The notes under the pieces are model-generated. The model ran no database searches. It was not told the DNA's origin and saw nothing but the letters and a program-made list of their open reading frames with translations. 64,000 nucleotides of DNA from Closterium sp. Naga37s-1 (taxonomy: Eukaryota; Streptophyta; Zygnematophyceae; Desmidiales; Closteriaceae), in NCBI GenBank assembly GCA_947471745.1, contig CANJKZ010000172.1:1322501-1386500 (forward strand), written 5' to 3'. This document shows positions 41,827 through 54,314 of the stretch, in pieces. How positions within the stretch are numbered: position 1 is the first letter of the stretch; every line of letters begins with the position of its first letter. The translations under genes were made by a program, and so were the position numbers.

Positions 41827-42646
41827 TGTTATAGTCACAATAGGCTTGAATGTGCCTAAAACGAAAGATAGAGAGCACAGACGGATTTCTGCACAGCGGC
41901 TTCAAACGTTGATAGCGTTCTGCTCACAGCTGCAAATGACTTGATTCAAATTGGATCTGGAGCGTCTTCACGTCGTCTAAAATTAGCAATTTAGATTGCA
42001 CGATTTGATAAAGAATTGACGACACAGCGTCGGTTTGAACGAACGGTACTATGGCAGCCACTATAGTCTTAGAACACAAGATAGGAAGAGTTACGAGTTG
42101 GGAATGACTCCCAGCTCCTACAAACCCCAAGAGCCGAGGTACAGTGATGTGGAACAGTGCCACACTGTCCCCAACCACGAAGGGTCTCGAAACTACCCTT
42201 CACTAGGGCCTACACCAAGTGAAATGTTACACTACACAAAGTAATGTAACTATCTTCAATATCTTGAGGTGTACCCTTTTTGGCGAGCTTCGAAATCACT
42301 TGAGGCTTGACACCAAGGCTCGGGCTCTTCATCACAAACTCATCCTTGAGTTCTTGATGGGTCTGCTGCACACACCTGCGACACGCCGAACGTTCGACAC
42401 AGGACAAAATAGAAACCGCGCACGACAAAATAGAAACCGCGCGCGAGACACAAACGACCGCGTAACACGCGTCTAGCGATAACTCGCTATTGACTCGACA
42501 CACACACTCGACATCATGACTCAACATTCACACACAATTATAAGCATGAAATATATATTATCCCATGCCCTCATACCATTCCATACACACACACATTCAC
42601 GCACACGGACAACAAGCCGAGTGCAAACCGTAGGGTTGCACCAACA
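41827..42646 (-). repeat. 5' LTR of copia D (820 bp)
   Basis: Near-identical to 36709-37528, followed by AAACT. Confidence 0.93.
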
Positions 42647-42651
42647 AAACT

Positions 42652-42785
42652 CTTGCCAATTCTCCCCGTGAACTAGCAAGCTGTGTGTGCACTAGGAAAA
42701 CGAGTAAGGACCAACGAACGCAGAGATCACACGAGCACCCGTGCCTAGCCCGTAGTCTAGCTCCCGTTGCTGCAGTTATCTCCGC
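42652..42785. repeat. GTCGA-rich unclassified repeat, copy 2 (right part)
   Basis: It continues copy 2 after copia D: CTTGCCAATTCTCCCCGTGA parallels CTTGCAAACTTCTCTGTGAA of copy 1. It ends near the 32-base flanking repeat at 42786-42817. Confidence 0.5.
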
Positions 42786-44279
42786 AGATGGAAGGGCGTG
42801 AGCGGGTGTAGAGAGATAAAAGGGCGTGAGGGGGTTGAGTGGAAGTAGGGGACGAGAGATGATGGGGTCACTTGTGCTTGTGAATATGGGTGTATGAGTT
42901 TGTGCGGGTGTGTGTGTGTGTGTGCATGTGTGTGCATGTGTGCGCATGTGTATCGTAAAACGTTGAATGCTACGAGCAGCCGCAGCAACGATGGGGGGAA
43001 GAGTGTCACGAGCGAACTCTAAGAGGTTCACCTGCCAGCCACAAGGGAAAGGGGGTTTGGAGCGCTGCGCTGCCGTTAGCACGTGGGTGGTGGGAGGAAC
43101 GAGTGCATAGGTACGAGGTGGAGTGCACTCACATGGGGGACCACGACATAGGGGCTTACATGCAGCAGGGATTAAATGCGGCAGGGCTTACAGGTACCCT
43201 TGAGAACGCTATAAATGTAGACGATCGATCGTGAACTGCGACCGGTGTGCGGATCAGTTACCATGTTTACAGACTTGTAACAATGCTACAGTTTGGATTT
43301 TGTCGACATATTGTGCACAGGTGGTGAATGCGACTGATCACTGATCGATGTTCAACATTCCGAAGCATCACTCTGCAGATGATGTTCACGAACCAATCGC
43401 AACAGGCACGATTGATATTGATGCCAGCGAAGTGCTGAAAGCTCGCAAAGCGGGTGAATGGAGTCGCATCATTCCTGCTATGTGGGCCTGTGGGCTGCGA
43501 AAGTCGATTTTGGTTGCCCTGTAGGCTGCGAAATTTCGCAGATGCTGTAGGGCCGGGGTTTCCTTCGACGATGTCGCAGGCAAAACCAAAATATCGACTG
43601 TGGAAGAGCCAAACCATCAAGCTGGGGCGATCGTTACAACAAGCGGGCCCCTCGTTTCGCCAATCGAACCACCCAATCAATTCTGGGGCTCAAACAACAA
43701 TCGCGATCCTGCGATCCTCCCACTTTTACCGCGTCCTGAGGACTCACATGCGGGGGCACAGGGTGGTGCAGCGCTGCGAGGTGGCAGCGCAGGGCAGGCG
43801 TGGCGCCGCGGAAAGCAACGGTGCCGCTCATGAGGAGAGCCATCCGGCGCAGCAGTGATGTTATGCGCAAGGACGGCAGCAGTGTAGAACCAGTGTGCGC
43901 CCACCCTCTGGGTATTCCCTTATTGCAGCGAAACTCAACCGTGCGACTCCAGACGGTTACAAACTTGCTCCCGCCCAAATTCTTCGAGCTGCAGCTGCTC
44001 GATGTTTCTGCACCGACACTCCAAATGTTGCCAACCGTACACGACTTTTCGCGTCACTCTGACCTTTCACCTTCGTACTCGCTTTTGCGCTCTTCGCCTG
44101 ATACTATTAGGAATGCACAGTAATTCTCAATTTACTATTCGTAACACCAAATTCCAATTTCGTTTGTATATGAGTGTAAAGCAATTGTGGTATAGTGTAA
44201 AGCTTTCGGTTATTCCAACATCAGCAAAGCGATATTTGATACTGTAGCTAGGAACTTAGAAATTTCTTTGAATGGAAAC
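42786..44279. other. Host spacer, no gene supported
   Basis: It contains a GTGTGTGCATGTGTGTGCAT microsatellite (about 42900-42950). Short open frames on both strands (for example 43267-43680 minus and 43800-44123 plus) have no recognised domain, so I do not call them. Confidence 0.45.
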
Positions 44280-45271
44280 TGTTGGAGTATAAAGGGAATT
44301 ATACTTAGTATTCCCGTAGGTGCTGCAGTGTCGCACCAGTCTCTATCGAAGCAGCGCTAGCAGCAGTGTTGGGTCAGCCTATATAAAAGGCAGGAAGGTC
44401 AACAGTCGCAAGAGTCAACTGTCGCGACTGTTGACCATCTGGACCGACGGTTGACTCACCATCGAGGAATGGCAACAGGCGTAACCGTATGTACAGGTTA
44501 CATGCAGCGACTCGGTAACAAGAAAGTAGTGCAACAGTCAGAGTCACTGTAGAAATGTGTCATGCTTTTAATTGCTGAATAGAGTTAGGCAGTGACAATA
44601 TAGAACCATGACAAAGTACAGTAGCGCGTAGTGTTATGTAGCAGCAGGAGGGAACCCGCGCAGTCAAGGGCGGGGAATCAAGCCGAAGCAGCGAAAGTAG
44701 ATATCCGTTGTTCAGCAACGGTAACCAGTCTCTGATACTTAGGCAAGCAACAGAAGTAGGGTCAATTGCTTGCTTGTTTGTTTCCACTCTAAGCAAAGAC
44801 TTGTTCCTAGCCAACCTCTAGAGCTGCACCCGTGGAGGAGCCAACCATAGCAGGCCCACCAAATGCTGAGTACGAGTGTGTTCGTCAACCAGCCGAGTTA
44901 GGGTTTTCCTAGCCAAGTCCTCGTGGCTAGGAACTTTCAAGTGGGAAAGGCAGGGCCAGAGACCCAAGGCATGAGGAGGGAGCTGAGGAACTTGATGGGG
45001 TGACTGAGGAAAAAGGGGAGGCCTAGAGAATGACTCAGGCAGGATGGCCAGGAGGAGAGAGAGATTCCGACAAATGCCTGTAAAGCAGTTAGAATAAGGG
45101 AATGTACCCCTCTGAGTACATGGATAGCTAGGAACTATTTATTATGTGTGTAATCCTAAATTTAATTAACTTGGTCATTTACATTCACTATGATCTGAGT
45201 TCTTACATCAAGACTTCCGCTACCAACTCTACTAAGCAATTCCTATCCTATCCAAGGTCCTTATTCTAACA
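44280..45271 (+). repeat. 5' LTR of copia E, containing a solo LTR
   Basis: It matches 55579-56051 on both sides of a 515-bp insertion. It begins TGTTGGAG and ends TTCTAACA. Confidence 0.9.
44558..45072. mobile_element. Solo LTR-like insertion in the E 5' LTR
   Basis: This 515-bp insertion is absent from the right LTR, begins TGTCATGC, ends CCGACA, and is flanked by AATG (AAATG on the left). TG...CA ends and a short target duplication suggest a solo LTR of another element. No internal coding or primer site is seen. Confidence 0.65.
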
Positions 45272-45283
45272 TGGTATGAGAGC
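45272..45283 (+). promoter_or_regulatory. Primer-binding site of copia E
   Basis: TGGTATGAGAGC follows the LTR directly, with one mismatch (G for C) to the usual site. Confidence 0.8.
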
Positions 45284-45377
45284 TAGTTTAGATTATAGGA
45301 ACTGCTAAAAGGGCTTCCAACAAGCTTCTTAATAACTTAATCTCAACATCAAGAACAACGACATCAAGTGCATCAGC

Positions 45378-47098
45378 ATGCCAGGCGCAGACTGCGGAGA
45401 GGCTGGAGAAAATCCAGTGCAACCCTCCACCAATGTCGCCTCTACTACGACGACTGTGGACATAGCGCTCCTCGAGCAGCTGATTTCCCGCATCAGCGCA
45501 CTGGAGAGCCACCAACCGATGAGCATCGACGGGTCAAGCTACGCCCGAAGACCTCCCGATCCTCAAGGAGCCGGATCTGAACGATCCTTCACCTTCGATA
45601 ACCGCGGAGCTCAAGGATCTGCTCAAGCACAACAAACACATTACGAGGCAATGGCTTCAATGCAGAGCAAGTTCCTCTCAACATCGAAGCTCTGGACAAC
45701 CAAACCCTTCGATGGACAAGACTTTTACACCTGGAGCTTCGAATTCGAGCTACTAGCTCAGGGCGCTCAGATTTGGATGTACTACGACGGTTCGTACGCA
45801 TTCCCAGCCAACGGCTCACCTCAGGAGAAGACCCAGTACTACACTGAATCGCTCCTGGCCTTCACCGTTTTGATTCGGAACCTGTCGCCGAAGAGCAGCT
45901 GAGCATTCGCCCCTTCAAAAACGAGTGGGCACCTTCCCTGACGACATGTTCGTCACAATTATCCTCGCTGGATTGAGCCCGGAATGGCGCCAGTGCAAGT
46001 CGCTCCTTCGCACTCAAGGGACACTCAGTGAAACAACCCTTTGCTCCATGCTTCTTTCCAAACAAAAGGAAATCGACCTGTACAATGAGAGGGGCAACAA
46101 GAAGGAGAAAATCGCTTTCTACGCACAAGCGCCACCGGACAAGAAACGACTCTTCTGCAAGTACTACAAGAAGACAGGGCACATGATTCAAGACTGCTGG
46201 AAGCTGAACGGTAACAACAACAACCAGAAGGGTGTCGCTACTCACCAGCAAGGAGGAGCCCCAGCGCGCAACCAAACTGTGTCACCGCCAGGAGTCGCCA
46301 GTACGTCTCAAGCTCCGGCACGCGTCTCTGCGAACACAAACGACAAAGGCAAAAGTAAGGTTTGACCTGCATGGTGCGTCGGGGACCACCTCGCCCTAAC
46401 CAACACTACCGCTTCTTCCGCAGCTGGGAAGACATGTTCGTAGACCCAACTCAGGAACGGCCTGCAGGATCAGTCGAAGAATGTACGACGACCTGACAGT
46501 GGGAAGAATGGAGTACGACTGGGAAATGCCGCAATGGATCCAAGAATCGCCACCTGCGCGCATAGCATACAACGAAGAAGGGTGTTATTATGACTACGAG
46601 AACGAGCACGACATGGAGCATCATATCACTCCGAAGCTCGCCAACCTGGCCAAGGCAAGAAAAGAAGTCAACACGTGGTACCTGGACAGCTGCTGTGGTC
46701 AACACATGGTGACATCAGACGTCTTCATTCTCAACAGAGAACGACTCTTCAACGAGGTGGAGATCACCGTCGTCAACAGTCAGACCATTTACGCCAGAAG
46801 CCGCGGACAGATCCAATTGGAGTCACACGACATCGGCTACTGCATCCACATAAGTGACGTCCCCATCGTGCCCGAACTTCGATACAATCCCTTGTCTCTC
46901 CACCAGCTGATAAAGTGTGAAGTCAGCCTGCAAACAACGGAAAACGAGATGCACTTAATACACGATGGAAATTTCATCGGAAAGGCGACCAGTGTGGAAG
47001 GGGTGTTCGTGCTTGATTTCGAGTCACCCAAAACCTTTGGGGACAACGAGCACATCCTCGTGCTTGACCCGCCGGGCCACCCGTCACCACCTAGGTAG
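45378..47098 (+). pseudogene. Copia E gag and protease, frameshifted
   Basis: Gag begins at ATG 45378 with capsid (KPFDGQDFYTWSFEFELL). A frameshift near 45900 passes into FVTIILAGLSPEWRQCKSLL (from about 45925). The zinc knuckle reads CKYYKKTGHMIQDC: the second Cys is Tyr. A further frame change precedes protease (TWYLDSCCGQHMVTS; the usual DSG-[AC] reads DSCCG here). The frame ends at TAG 47096. Gag-pre-integrase, integrase and RT do not follow. Confidence 0.82.
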
Positions 47099-47111
47099 AG
47101 TCACCCAGAAG

Positions 47112-47116
47112 AAACC
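47112..47116. other. Possible target duplication of the F/G composite
   Basis: AAACC here and GAACC at 55156-55160 agree at four of five bases. Confidence 0.5.
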
Positions 47117-47245
47117 TGTCAAAATGAGAGAGGAGTGGATGAACTAACAGCATTGGGAGTACAAGTAGGAAAACCTAGAATGTTGTACCCCCTAAGGCTA
47201 AACCCACTATAGCCTACAGAATAGAAACATATATAATGTTTGACA
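47117..47245 (-). repeat. 3' LTR of copia F (129 bp)
   Basis: Identical to 53949-54077. Confidence 0.93.
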
Positions 47246-47482
47246 CACCCCCATAGGCTAAGTGGGAGACAACCAGATGGTCACAAGACCAGTCAAAACA
47301 AAGCAAAGCAAAGCACAGCTCAGGGTGGATCTCAAGGATACCACACAAATTCCGAGCACAAGCAAGCGGTCACAAGACCAGTTCACATGCAGGTTGATAA
47401 TACAACAAGAAATACAGTGATCACAACCTAGCAAGTGTAAACATGCAGGTAGACATATATAAGGATCACAGTACAAGCAGAG
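47246..47482 (-). other. 3' non-coding region of copia F with hairpin repeats
   Basis: GGTCACAAGACC at 47279-47290 and 47368-47379. The purine tract adjoins the LTR. Confidence 0.65.
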
Positions 47483-50400
47483 TCAGGAAGTAAGCAAGTG
47501 AGGCACAGTAGGCACAAGGCCTAGAACAGTACAGAAACGCTGATGATGACAAGGCTGAAGCGCCTTGGTGAACACATCAGCAGTGTTGGCCCGAGTGGCC
47601 ACGTAAGCAAGACGAAGCTGACCACGCTGCTGCAACTCTCGAGCAAGGAAGTAGCGCAGAGCGATGTGCTTCGTTCTGTGCTCCAGTCTGTGCTCCTGAC
47701 ACAAGGCAATCATGGCCTTGTTGTCGACGTACAGCACTGGAGGAGAACGAGGCGGCTCTCCAAAGTCGGTCAGCAGGTAGGTGAGCCAGCGTAACTCCTG
47801 TGCAGCCATGGCCCCTGCGTAGATCTCAGCCTCACAACTGGAGCTGAGAACAGAAGACGAGCGGGTAGACCGCCAAGAAACAGAGCCGGAGACAAGGCTG
47901 AAGGTGTAACCCTGTGACGACCGCTGCGTAGCCAAGTCGTCAACCCAAGAAGCGTCTGCGTGACCAGTGAGGACAACTCGAGCCCGTCCTCCAAGCACGA
48001 GCCCCATGCCCGACGTACTGCACAAGTAGCGCAACACCCTCTTAGCAGCATCCATGTGCTCCTTCCTGTGTCGGCCAGGAGCGACATAGCGTGCTAGGAT
48101 GCTAAGAGGGTAGGCTAGGTCAGGTCGAGTGCAGGTCATCAGGTACATGAGGCAGCCCACAAGCTCTGGATACGGGCCACTCGGCTCTACGGACTCGTCC
48201 GAAGGTGGAGCTGAGAGCGAGTGACCGGTAGGCAGAGGAGTGGACTGTGGCGAGGAGTACGTGAAGCGGAAGCGCTGAAGGACCTGCTGCACCATGTGTG
48301 ACTGGGTCAAGGTAATGGTGCGCTGTGCTCTGTCCCGGGTGATCCGCAAGCCAAGATAGCTTGTCAGCTCACCCAGGTCTGTGCACGTGTGTCTCTTCTG
48401 CAGCTCCGACTTCACGTGGGCGAGTGCCTCAGTGTCAGCAGTAGCAAAGACCAAGTCGTCCACGTACACGAAAACGTAGAACGGCGGCAGAGTGGTGTCG
48501 GTGCGTAGAAACAGCGACGGGTCAGCAGTAGAAGGAGCAAACCCAAGAGCAGCAAGAGTAGTCCTCAGTGTGTCGTGCCACTCACGAGGCGCTTGGCGGA
48601 GACCGTAGACTGGCCGCCGGAGGCTCCACTGGGTACCAGCAGGAAACGACCCAGTGAAGCCAGGTGGGCGGCGCAGCCAGATCTCCTCGTGCAGGCTGCC
48701 CTGTAGGAAAGCAGTGCTGAAGTCAAGGGAGTGGAGCTCGTAGTCACGCTGAGCGGCGACGTGCAGCAGAACCCGAAGAGTGGTCATCTTCGGGGTAGGG
48801 GAGAAGGTCTGGAAGAAGTCAACTCCCTCACGCTGACTAAAGCCTCGTGCAACGTAACGCGCCTTGAAGACAGGCGGAGAACCCGGCGGCCGCTTCACCC
48901 TGAAAATCCACATGCCACTGACGATGTTCACCCCAGGCGGGGGAACCTCGTCGACGTAGGTGCCTGTGGACTTCCAGGAAGCCATCTCTGCGTCCATGGC
49001 TGACTGCCACTGAGAGGAGTAGGGACCCTCTATCGCCTCTGCGTAAGAGCGCGGGGCCGGGATGTCTGGTGCATCCGGGTCTCCCTCAGGGGCAATCAGC
49101 ATGGACACGAGATGAGGTAAAGCAGCGGCAAAGCGCTCAAACTCCTCCTGTCTGTCCTCAAGGACGTCCGTGCCAAGAGCACACTCACCCCCGACGGACG
49201 GAGGAAAGACAAACTTAGACTCAGACTCAGCAACAAGGCTAGCGGTGTAGTCTAGATGACAGGCGGTAGCAAAGTCAACAAGCTCAGCAACTAGAGCAGA
49301 CGCAGCAGTGGACTCAAAGGAAGGGTCAGTGACAACAGTGGCGAGGAAACGCGTGACAGTAGGACTGGCAGCACGAAGGGAGTCAGACTCCGGGTCCGGA
49401 CCGTCAGGAAGAGAGGACACAGGAGGAGACGGCAGATAGACACACTGTGGAGCAGTGGAAGGACGCAGAGTCATATAGTGAGTGCCAGGGACAGGAGGAG
49501 GACGCTCACGCGGGACACGACGACCAGCGCGGACAGCGCGGACAGGCGACTCTGGACGAGACTCAGGCGACGCAGGACGAGACTCAGGATCACGACGCTC
49601 CGTAAGACCTCTAGTCGGCCCAGCGTAAGGAGAAGGACCAGGCAGCGGAGAGGCAGGCTGTAACTGTGACTGCGACTGGACAGGCGGTGGACTCAGTAGG
49701 GGAGGAGTAGGACCAGTAGAGGGCGGGAGGCCAAGAACCTGCTGAAGGAGCGGAACGTAGTACGGCCGCGGCCGCGCAGCACCTCCTGAACCAGCAGAGA
49801 CAGCACCAGCACCCTCAGCCCCAGGGTCTCCAGCTACAACTCCCGCAGCACCACCAGGAGCTCCAGCAGCTCCAGCACCTCCAGCTCCAACTCCCGCAGC
49901 AGCTCCAGTCCCAGCAGCTCCAGTACCTCCAGTACGAGCACCTCCAGGACCAGCGGCAACAGCATCTCCTACACCAGCAACACCTCCAGCAGCTCCAGCA
50001 CCAGCAGCACCTCCAGCAGCTCCAGCACCAGCAGCACCTCCAGCAGCACCAGCAACAGCAGCACCTCCAGCAGCTCCAGCACCAGCAGCACCTCCAGCAG
50101 TACCAGCTCCAGCAGCTCCAGCACCAGCTCCAGCAGAACCCCCAGTCCCAGCAGCTCCAGTACCGCCTGTACGAGCACCTCCAGGACCAGAGGCTCCAGC
50201 ACCTCCAGCAGCACCAGGGCCTCCAACGGGCGGCACCCCAGCGCTAGGAGCGCCGCTCCGGAGGCTGCAGCGCCGAGCGTACCACTCACGCAGCCGCTGT
50301 GGGGAGGGAGGCTCCGGCCGCGACACGGCACCCACAGCACCACCAGCTCCAACTCCAGCAGAACCCCCAGCTCCAGCAGCCCCACGCCGGAGGCTGCAAC

Positions 50401-52820
50401 GCTGAGAGTACCACTCACACAGCTGCTGTGAAGAGGGAGCGCCACCAGGCGCAACACGGTCAGTCTCAAAACCCCCAGCCTCAGCTCCCCAGGCTCAGCA
50501 CCCCCAGTCTCAGCACTCTCAGTCGCAGCACCCCCAGGCTCAGCACCCCCAGTCCCAGCACCCCCAGTCTCAGCACCCCCAGGCTCAGCACCCCCAGCCC
50601 CAGCACCCCCAGGCTCAGCACCCCCAGTCTCAGCACCCCCAGGCTCAGTAACTCTCACAGGACCAGAGTCGACAGCTACCTCGACAGGCTCGACCGGGTC
50701 TACCTGGGAAACACCCGAGGGAGCAGGACCCTGGGGAGGGAGGGGGTCTACCGAAGGGACACCTGGGGTGAGGAAGAGCGGCGGGGGGGGAAGCGGGGCA
50801 GTGCGGTAGGGGAAAAGACGGTAAAAGGGTACCGACTCGTCAAAAGTGACCTCCTGAGAGGGGAAGACACGGCGCGAGGTGGGGTGGTAAAACTGCCAGC
50901 CAGGCGCGTCAGGGGGGAAGCCACGGAAGACACAGGGAACAGCGCGGGCGGAGAGCTTGTCCGCGGACGTATCGCGGACAAAAGCACGAGATCCCCAGAC
51001 CAGGAACACCGACGCATCGCCAACCTCTCCCGTCCAACGCTGTGTCAGCGAGGTCTCCGGAACGGAGACACGGGGCCAGAGGTTGAGCTGATGCGCAGCG
51101 TATCGAACCGCAAACGGCCACAGAAAATGGGGGGCAGCCGCATGGATCAGGGAGGTACGAGCGACCTCCATGACTAAGCCAATGCGGCGCTCAGCAACCC
51201 CATTTTGCTGAGGAGAGGCCTGAAGCGTGAACGACTGCTCAATGCCCTCCCCTTGACAGAAGGCCCTCAAGAGGTCGGAGGAAAACTCACCACCTCTGTC
51301 AGAGTGCTGACGCAGGACAGGAAAGTCCGTGTGGAAGCGCTTGTGCAGCTGGAGACGACTGTTGCGGATCCAAGGGATCAAAACATCAGGGACTTCACCC
51401 TTGGTGCGCAAGGGGAAGACCGTGGTGTAACGCGTGTAGTCGTCAACCACCAGCAGGAAGTAGCGCTCGCCACCCTGTCCACGGACGCGGGTTGGGCCCC
51501 ACACGTCCAGGTGGAGAGTCTGCATGGGAGCCTCTGTCGGGGGAACGAGGAGGAGTGAGGAGCGGCGCGCTGCCGCCCCTCAACACAGGGAAGGCAGGGA
51601 GGGGCAGGGGAGGGTGGCAGGGGAGGCAGGGTCCTGGGAAGACCAGAGACAAGGTACCGGGAGTGCATGCCACGAAGGCGCTGCACTGACGGGTGACCAA
51701 GGCGGTGGTGCCAGAGGACGGTCTGGTGCGACAGGGTGCGACACGAGCAGGGGGCCGACAGCTGACATGACGCAGACGCAGCTACCTGAGGGGACTCAGT
51801 GGTCAGTGTGTACAGGTCCGACCCCGGCTGCCGAGTGAAGGTAGCTAGGTGGCGACCCGTCCGAGCACACGTGCAGTGGGTCACACGCTCATAGGCAGGG
51901 GTGAACTGGTGAGCACCCCCGTCCTGGAGAGCAGAGCCCGCCACCAAGTTCGTAGAGAACGAGGGGAGGTAAAGACCCGACAGGGTGCCGGACGGGACCG
52001 CAGGACAAGGGAGGACAGTGGAGGAGGTCGCAAGGACCGGGCCCCCAGAGGGGTCAGCCAGGGAGACAGCAACAGGCCGAGCTAGCTGCTCAAGGACAGT
52101 GCGGTCACGAAAGAAGCAGCGGGAAGCACCCGAGTCCAGTGTGAAGGTGTGCAGTGCCTCAGTAGACGCAGTACCAGCAGGCTCAGACGCACGAGCACCT
52201 GGAGCAGCAGACTCACTAGCACCTAGAGCAGCAGCCTCACCAGGACCTAGGGCAGCAGACGCACTAGCACCTAGAGCAGCAGCCTCACCAGTACCTAGAG
52301 CAGCAGACTGGATACCGGGGTCAGGCGGCACACACAGGCGACAGGCACCCTCAGCACTAGTAGACAATGCATACATGGCAGTGAGGATAGCATCATAGTC
52401 AAGAGCAAAGATATCTACCCTCTGCCTAAGCAGCTCCAGCAAGGAGGGGAGCTCAGCGTCGTCGCCAAACTCTGTACGCCAAGTGTCGCTCAGACGGGCG
52501 AAGCAGCGGGACTCTGTGTGACTAGGTGTCCCGCAAGGCTGACCAGTCCGGACACCTGTGCGAATGACGTACGGGCAGCGAGCAGTACTCAGTGACCCTC
52601 TACTCTGAGCGTACCACTCACGAAGCTGCTAGGGCGAAAGAGCCTCGCGGGGACGACGCTGCAGCTGCACCTGGCCACTACCAGAAGCTCCCGAACTACC
52701 CACTCCAGAGCGACTCCCACTACGGCCACCCCGACAACCCCAACTAGCGTACCACTCACGAAGCTGCTGGGGCGTGAGGGGCGCACGCGGACGGCCCTGG
52801 AGCTGCATCTGGCCACGCCA
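47483..52820 (-). pseudogene. Copia F pol polyprotein, frameshifts and a stop
   Basis: MQLQGRPRAPLTPQQLREWY begins near 52810. A TAG at 52629-52631 replaces the first Gln of a second PQQLREWY motif. The knuckle CX13CX4HX4C (CPYVIRTGVRTGQPC then GTPSHTESRC) follows, then protease (FTLDSGASRCFF), a 1-base frameshift near 51540, integrase (LHLDVWGPTRVRG, LRQHSDRGGEFSS, NGVAERR), another frame change in the Gly/Ala linker (about 50450-50200), and an intact 950-codon frame with RT (YVDDLVFAT) and RNase H ending at TGA 47483. Confidence 0.9.
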
Positions 52821-53934
52821 GGAGCAGCAGTAGCAGCAGTAGCAGCGGTAACAGCAGTAGCAGCAGTAGCAGTAGCAGTAGGAGCAGTAAAAGCAGTAGC
52901 AGCAGTAGCAGAGGTAGCAGCGCGAGCAGGGCAGTGCTCACCAGTGGTGGGAAGGGCAGGCGCAAGACGGCGGCGACGGCGGGGCCGCTACAGCTGTAGG
53001 GCGGGGCCGCGACCGCGGCTAGGGGCTCCGCGGCAGTTGCTGCAGGGCGGGGCCGGGCCGCGACGGCAGCTGCTGCAGGGGGGGGGGACAGGGCCGCGAC
53101 GGCCGCTGCTGCAGGGCGGGGCAGGGCCGCGACGACAGCTGCTGCAGGGTGGGGCAGTCCGGGACGGCAGCTGCTGCAGGGCGGGGCAGGGCCGCAACGG
53201 CAGCTGTTGCAGGGTGGGGCAGGGCCGCGACGGTTGCTGCTGCAGGGCGGGGCAGGGGCGGCCGTCCCAAGGGCGGGCGCGGGGTAGGGCAGGGCGCCGC
53301 GGCGGGCAGGGGCGACTCCGCGCGGGTCCCGCAGGGGCATCGCGACGAGGCGGGGGGCGACGCGCGGGTCCCGCAGGGGCGTCGCGACGAGGCAGGGGCG
53401 ACGCCCGGGTCCCGCAGAGGCGCCGCGACGAGGCGGAGCGACGCGCGGGTCCCGCAGGGGCGTCGCGACGGGGCAGGGGCGACGCCCGGGTCCCGCAGAG
53501 GCGCCGCGACGAGGCGGGGGCGACGCGCGGGTCCCGCAGGGGCGTCGCGATGAGGCAGGGGCGACGCCCGGGTCCCGCAGAGGCGTCGCGACGAGCAGGG
53601 CGACGCGTCGCGGGGCCCAGGGGCCGCGCCGCGGGGTCCAGGGCAGGCCCGCGCGCGGCCTGCAGGGCAGGGCGGCAGGGTGGCGCTCGAGGGCGCGGAT
53701 AGGCAGGCACTCAAGGGCGCGAGTAGGCAGGCGCTCGAGGGCGCGGGTAGGCAGGCGGGCGGCGCACGGGGCTGCACTGGGCCGCGAGGGGCTGCGTGCG
53801 GGGCTAGTGGGCAGCGCGCAGCTAGCAAAAGGGCGCACGAGGGCGCAGGCAGTAAGCGCACGAGGGCGCACAGGTAGTAGGCAGTAGTAGCAGTGGTGGG
53901 CCCTAACAGTAGTCGGTCCTAGGTGACTAACCTA
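52821..53934 (-). repeat. Tandem-repeat leader of copia F
   Basis: About 100 bases of AGCAGTAGCAGCAGTAGC-type repeat adjoin pol. Then come GGGGCAGGGCCGCGACGGC units and about eight ~40-bp units with GGGTCCCGCAGGGGCGTCGC, then GGCAGGCGCTCGAGGGCGCG units. No capsid is encoded. The unit sequences differ from those of A, C and H. Confidence 0.75.
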
Positions 53935-53948
53935 GGCTCGTGATACCA
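53935..53948 (-). promoter_or_regulatory. Primer-binding site of copia F
   Basis: Minus strand TGGTATCACGAGCC, the usual site with one inserted base, adjoining the LTR. Confidence 0.75.
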
Positions 53949-54077
53949 TGTCAAAATGAGAGAGGAGTGGATGAACTAACAGCATTGGGAGTACAAGTAG
54001 GAAAACCTAGAATGTTGTACCCCCTAAGGCTAAACCCACTATAGCCTACAGAATAGAAACATATATAATGTTTGACA
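53949..54077 (-). repeat. LTR shared by F (5') and G (3')
   Basis: Identical to 47117-47245. Confidence 0.92.
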
Positions 54078-54314
54078 CACCCCCATAGGCTAAGTGGGAG
54101 ACAACCAGATGGTCATAAGACCAGTCAAAACAAAGCAAAGCAAAGCACAGCTCAGGGTGGATCTCAAGGATACCACACAAATTCCGAGCACAAGCAAGCG
54201 GTCACAAGACCAGTTCACATGCAGGTTGATAATACAACAAGAAATACAGTGATCACAACCTAGCAAGTGTAAACATGCAGGTAGACATATATAAGGATCA
54301 CAGTACAAGCAGAG
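54078..54314 (-). other. 3' non-coding region of copia G
   Basis: Near-identical to 47246-47482, with one hairpin copy changed (GGTCATAAGACC) and one intact (GGTCACAAGACC). Confidence 0.6.

Larger units (their letters stand above)
36709..42646 (-). mobile_element. Ty1/copia element D, 820-bp LTRs, RNase H deleted
   Basis: Two 820-bp LTRs with three differences (about 0.4%), a primer site two bases inside the 5' LTR and the duplication AAACT define a young insertion. It is a conventional copia with capsid, CCHC knuckle, protease, integrase and RT, unlike the A/B/C/F/H group. The polyprotein is broken by a frameshift near 39650, a TGA (39286) and a TAG (38170), and the RNase H domain is missing. 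Confidence 0.93.

Noticed and set aside
43520-43560. 2A-like motif (EGNPGP on the minus strand) as part of a non-LTR retrotransposon
   Set aside because: The Asp is displaced relative to D-x-E-x-N-P-G-P, and no endonuclease or RT domain is near.
43800-44123. 107-codon plus-strand frame as a host gene
   Set aside because: No recognised motif, no splice partner and ordinary length for chance in this composition.
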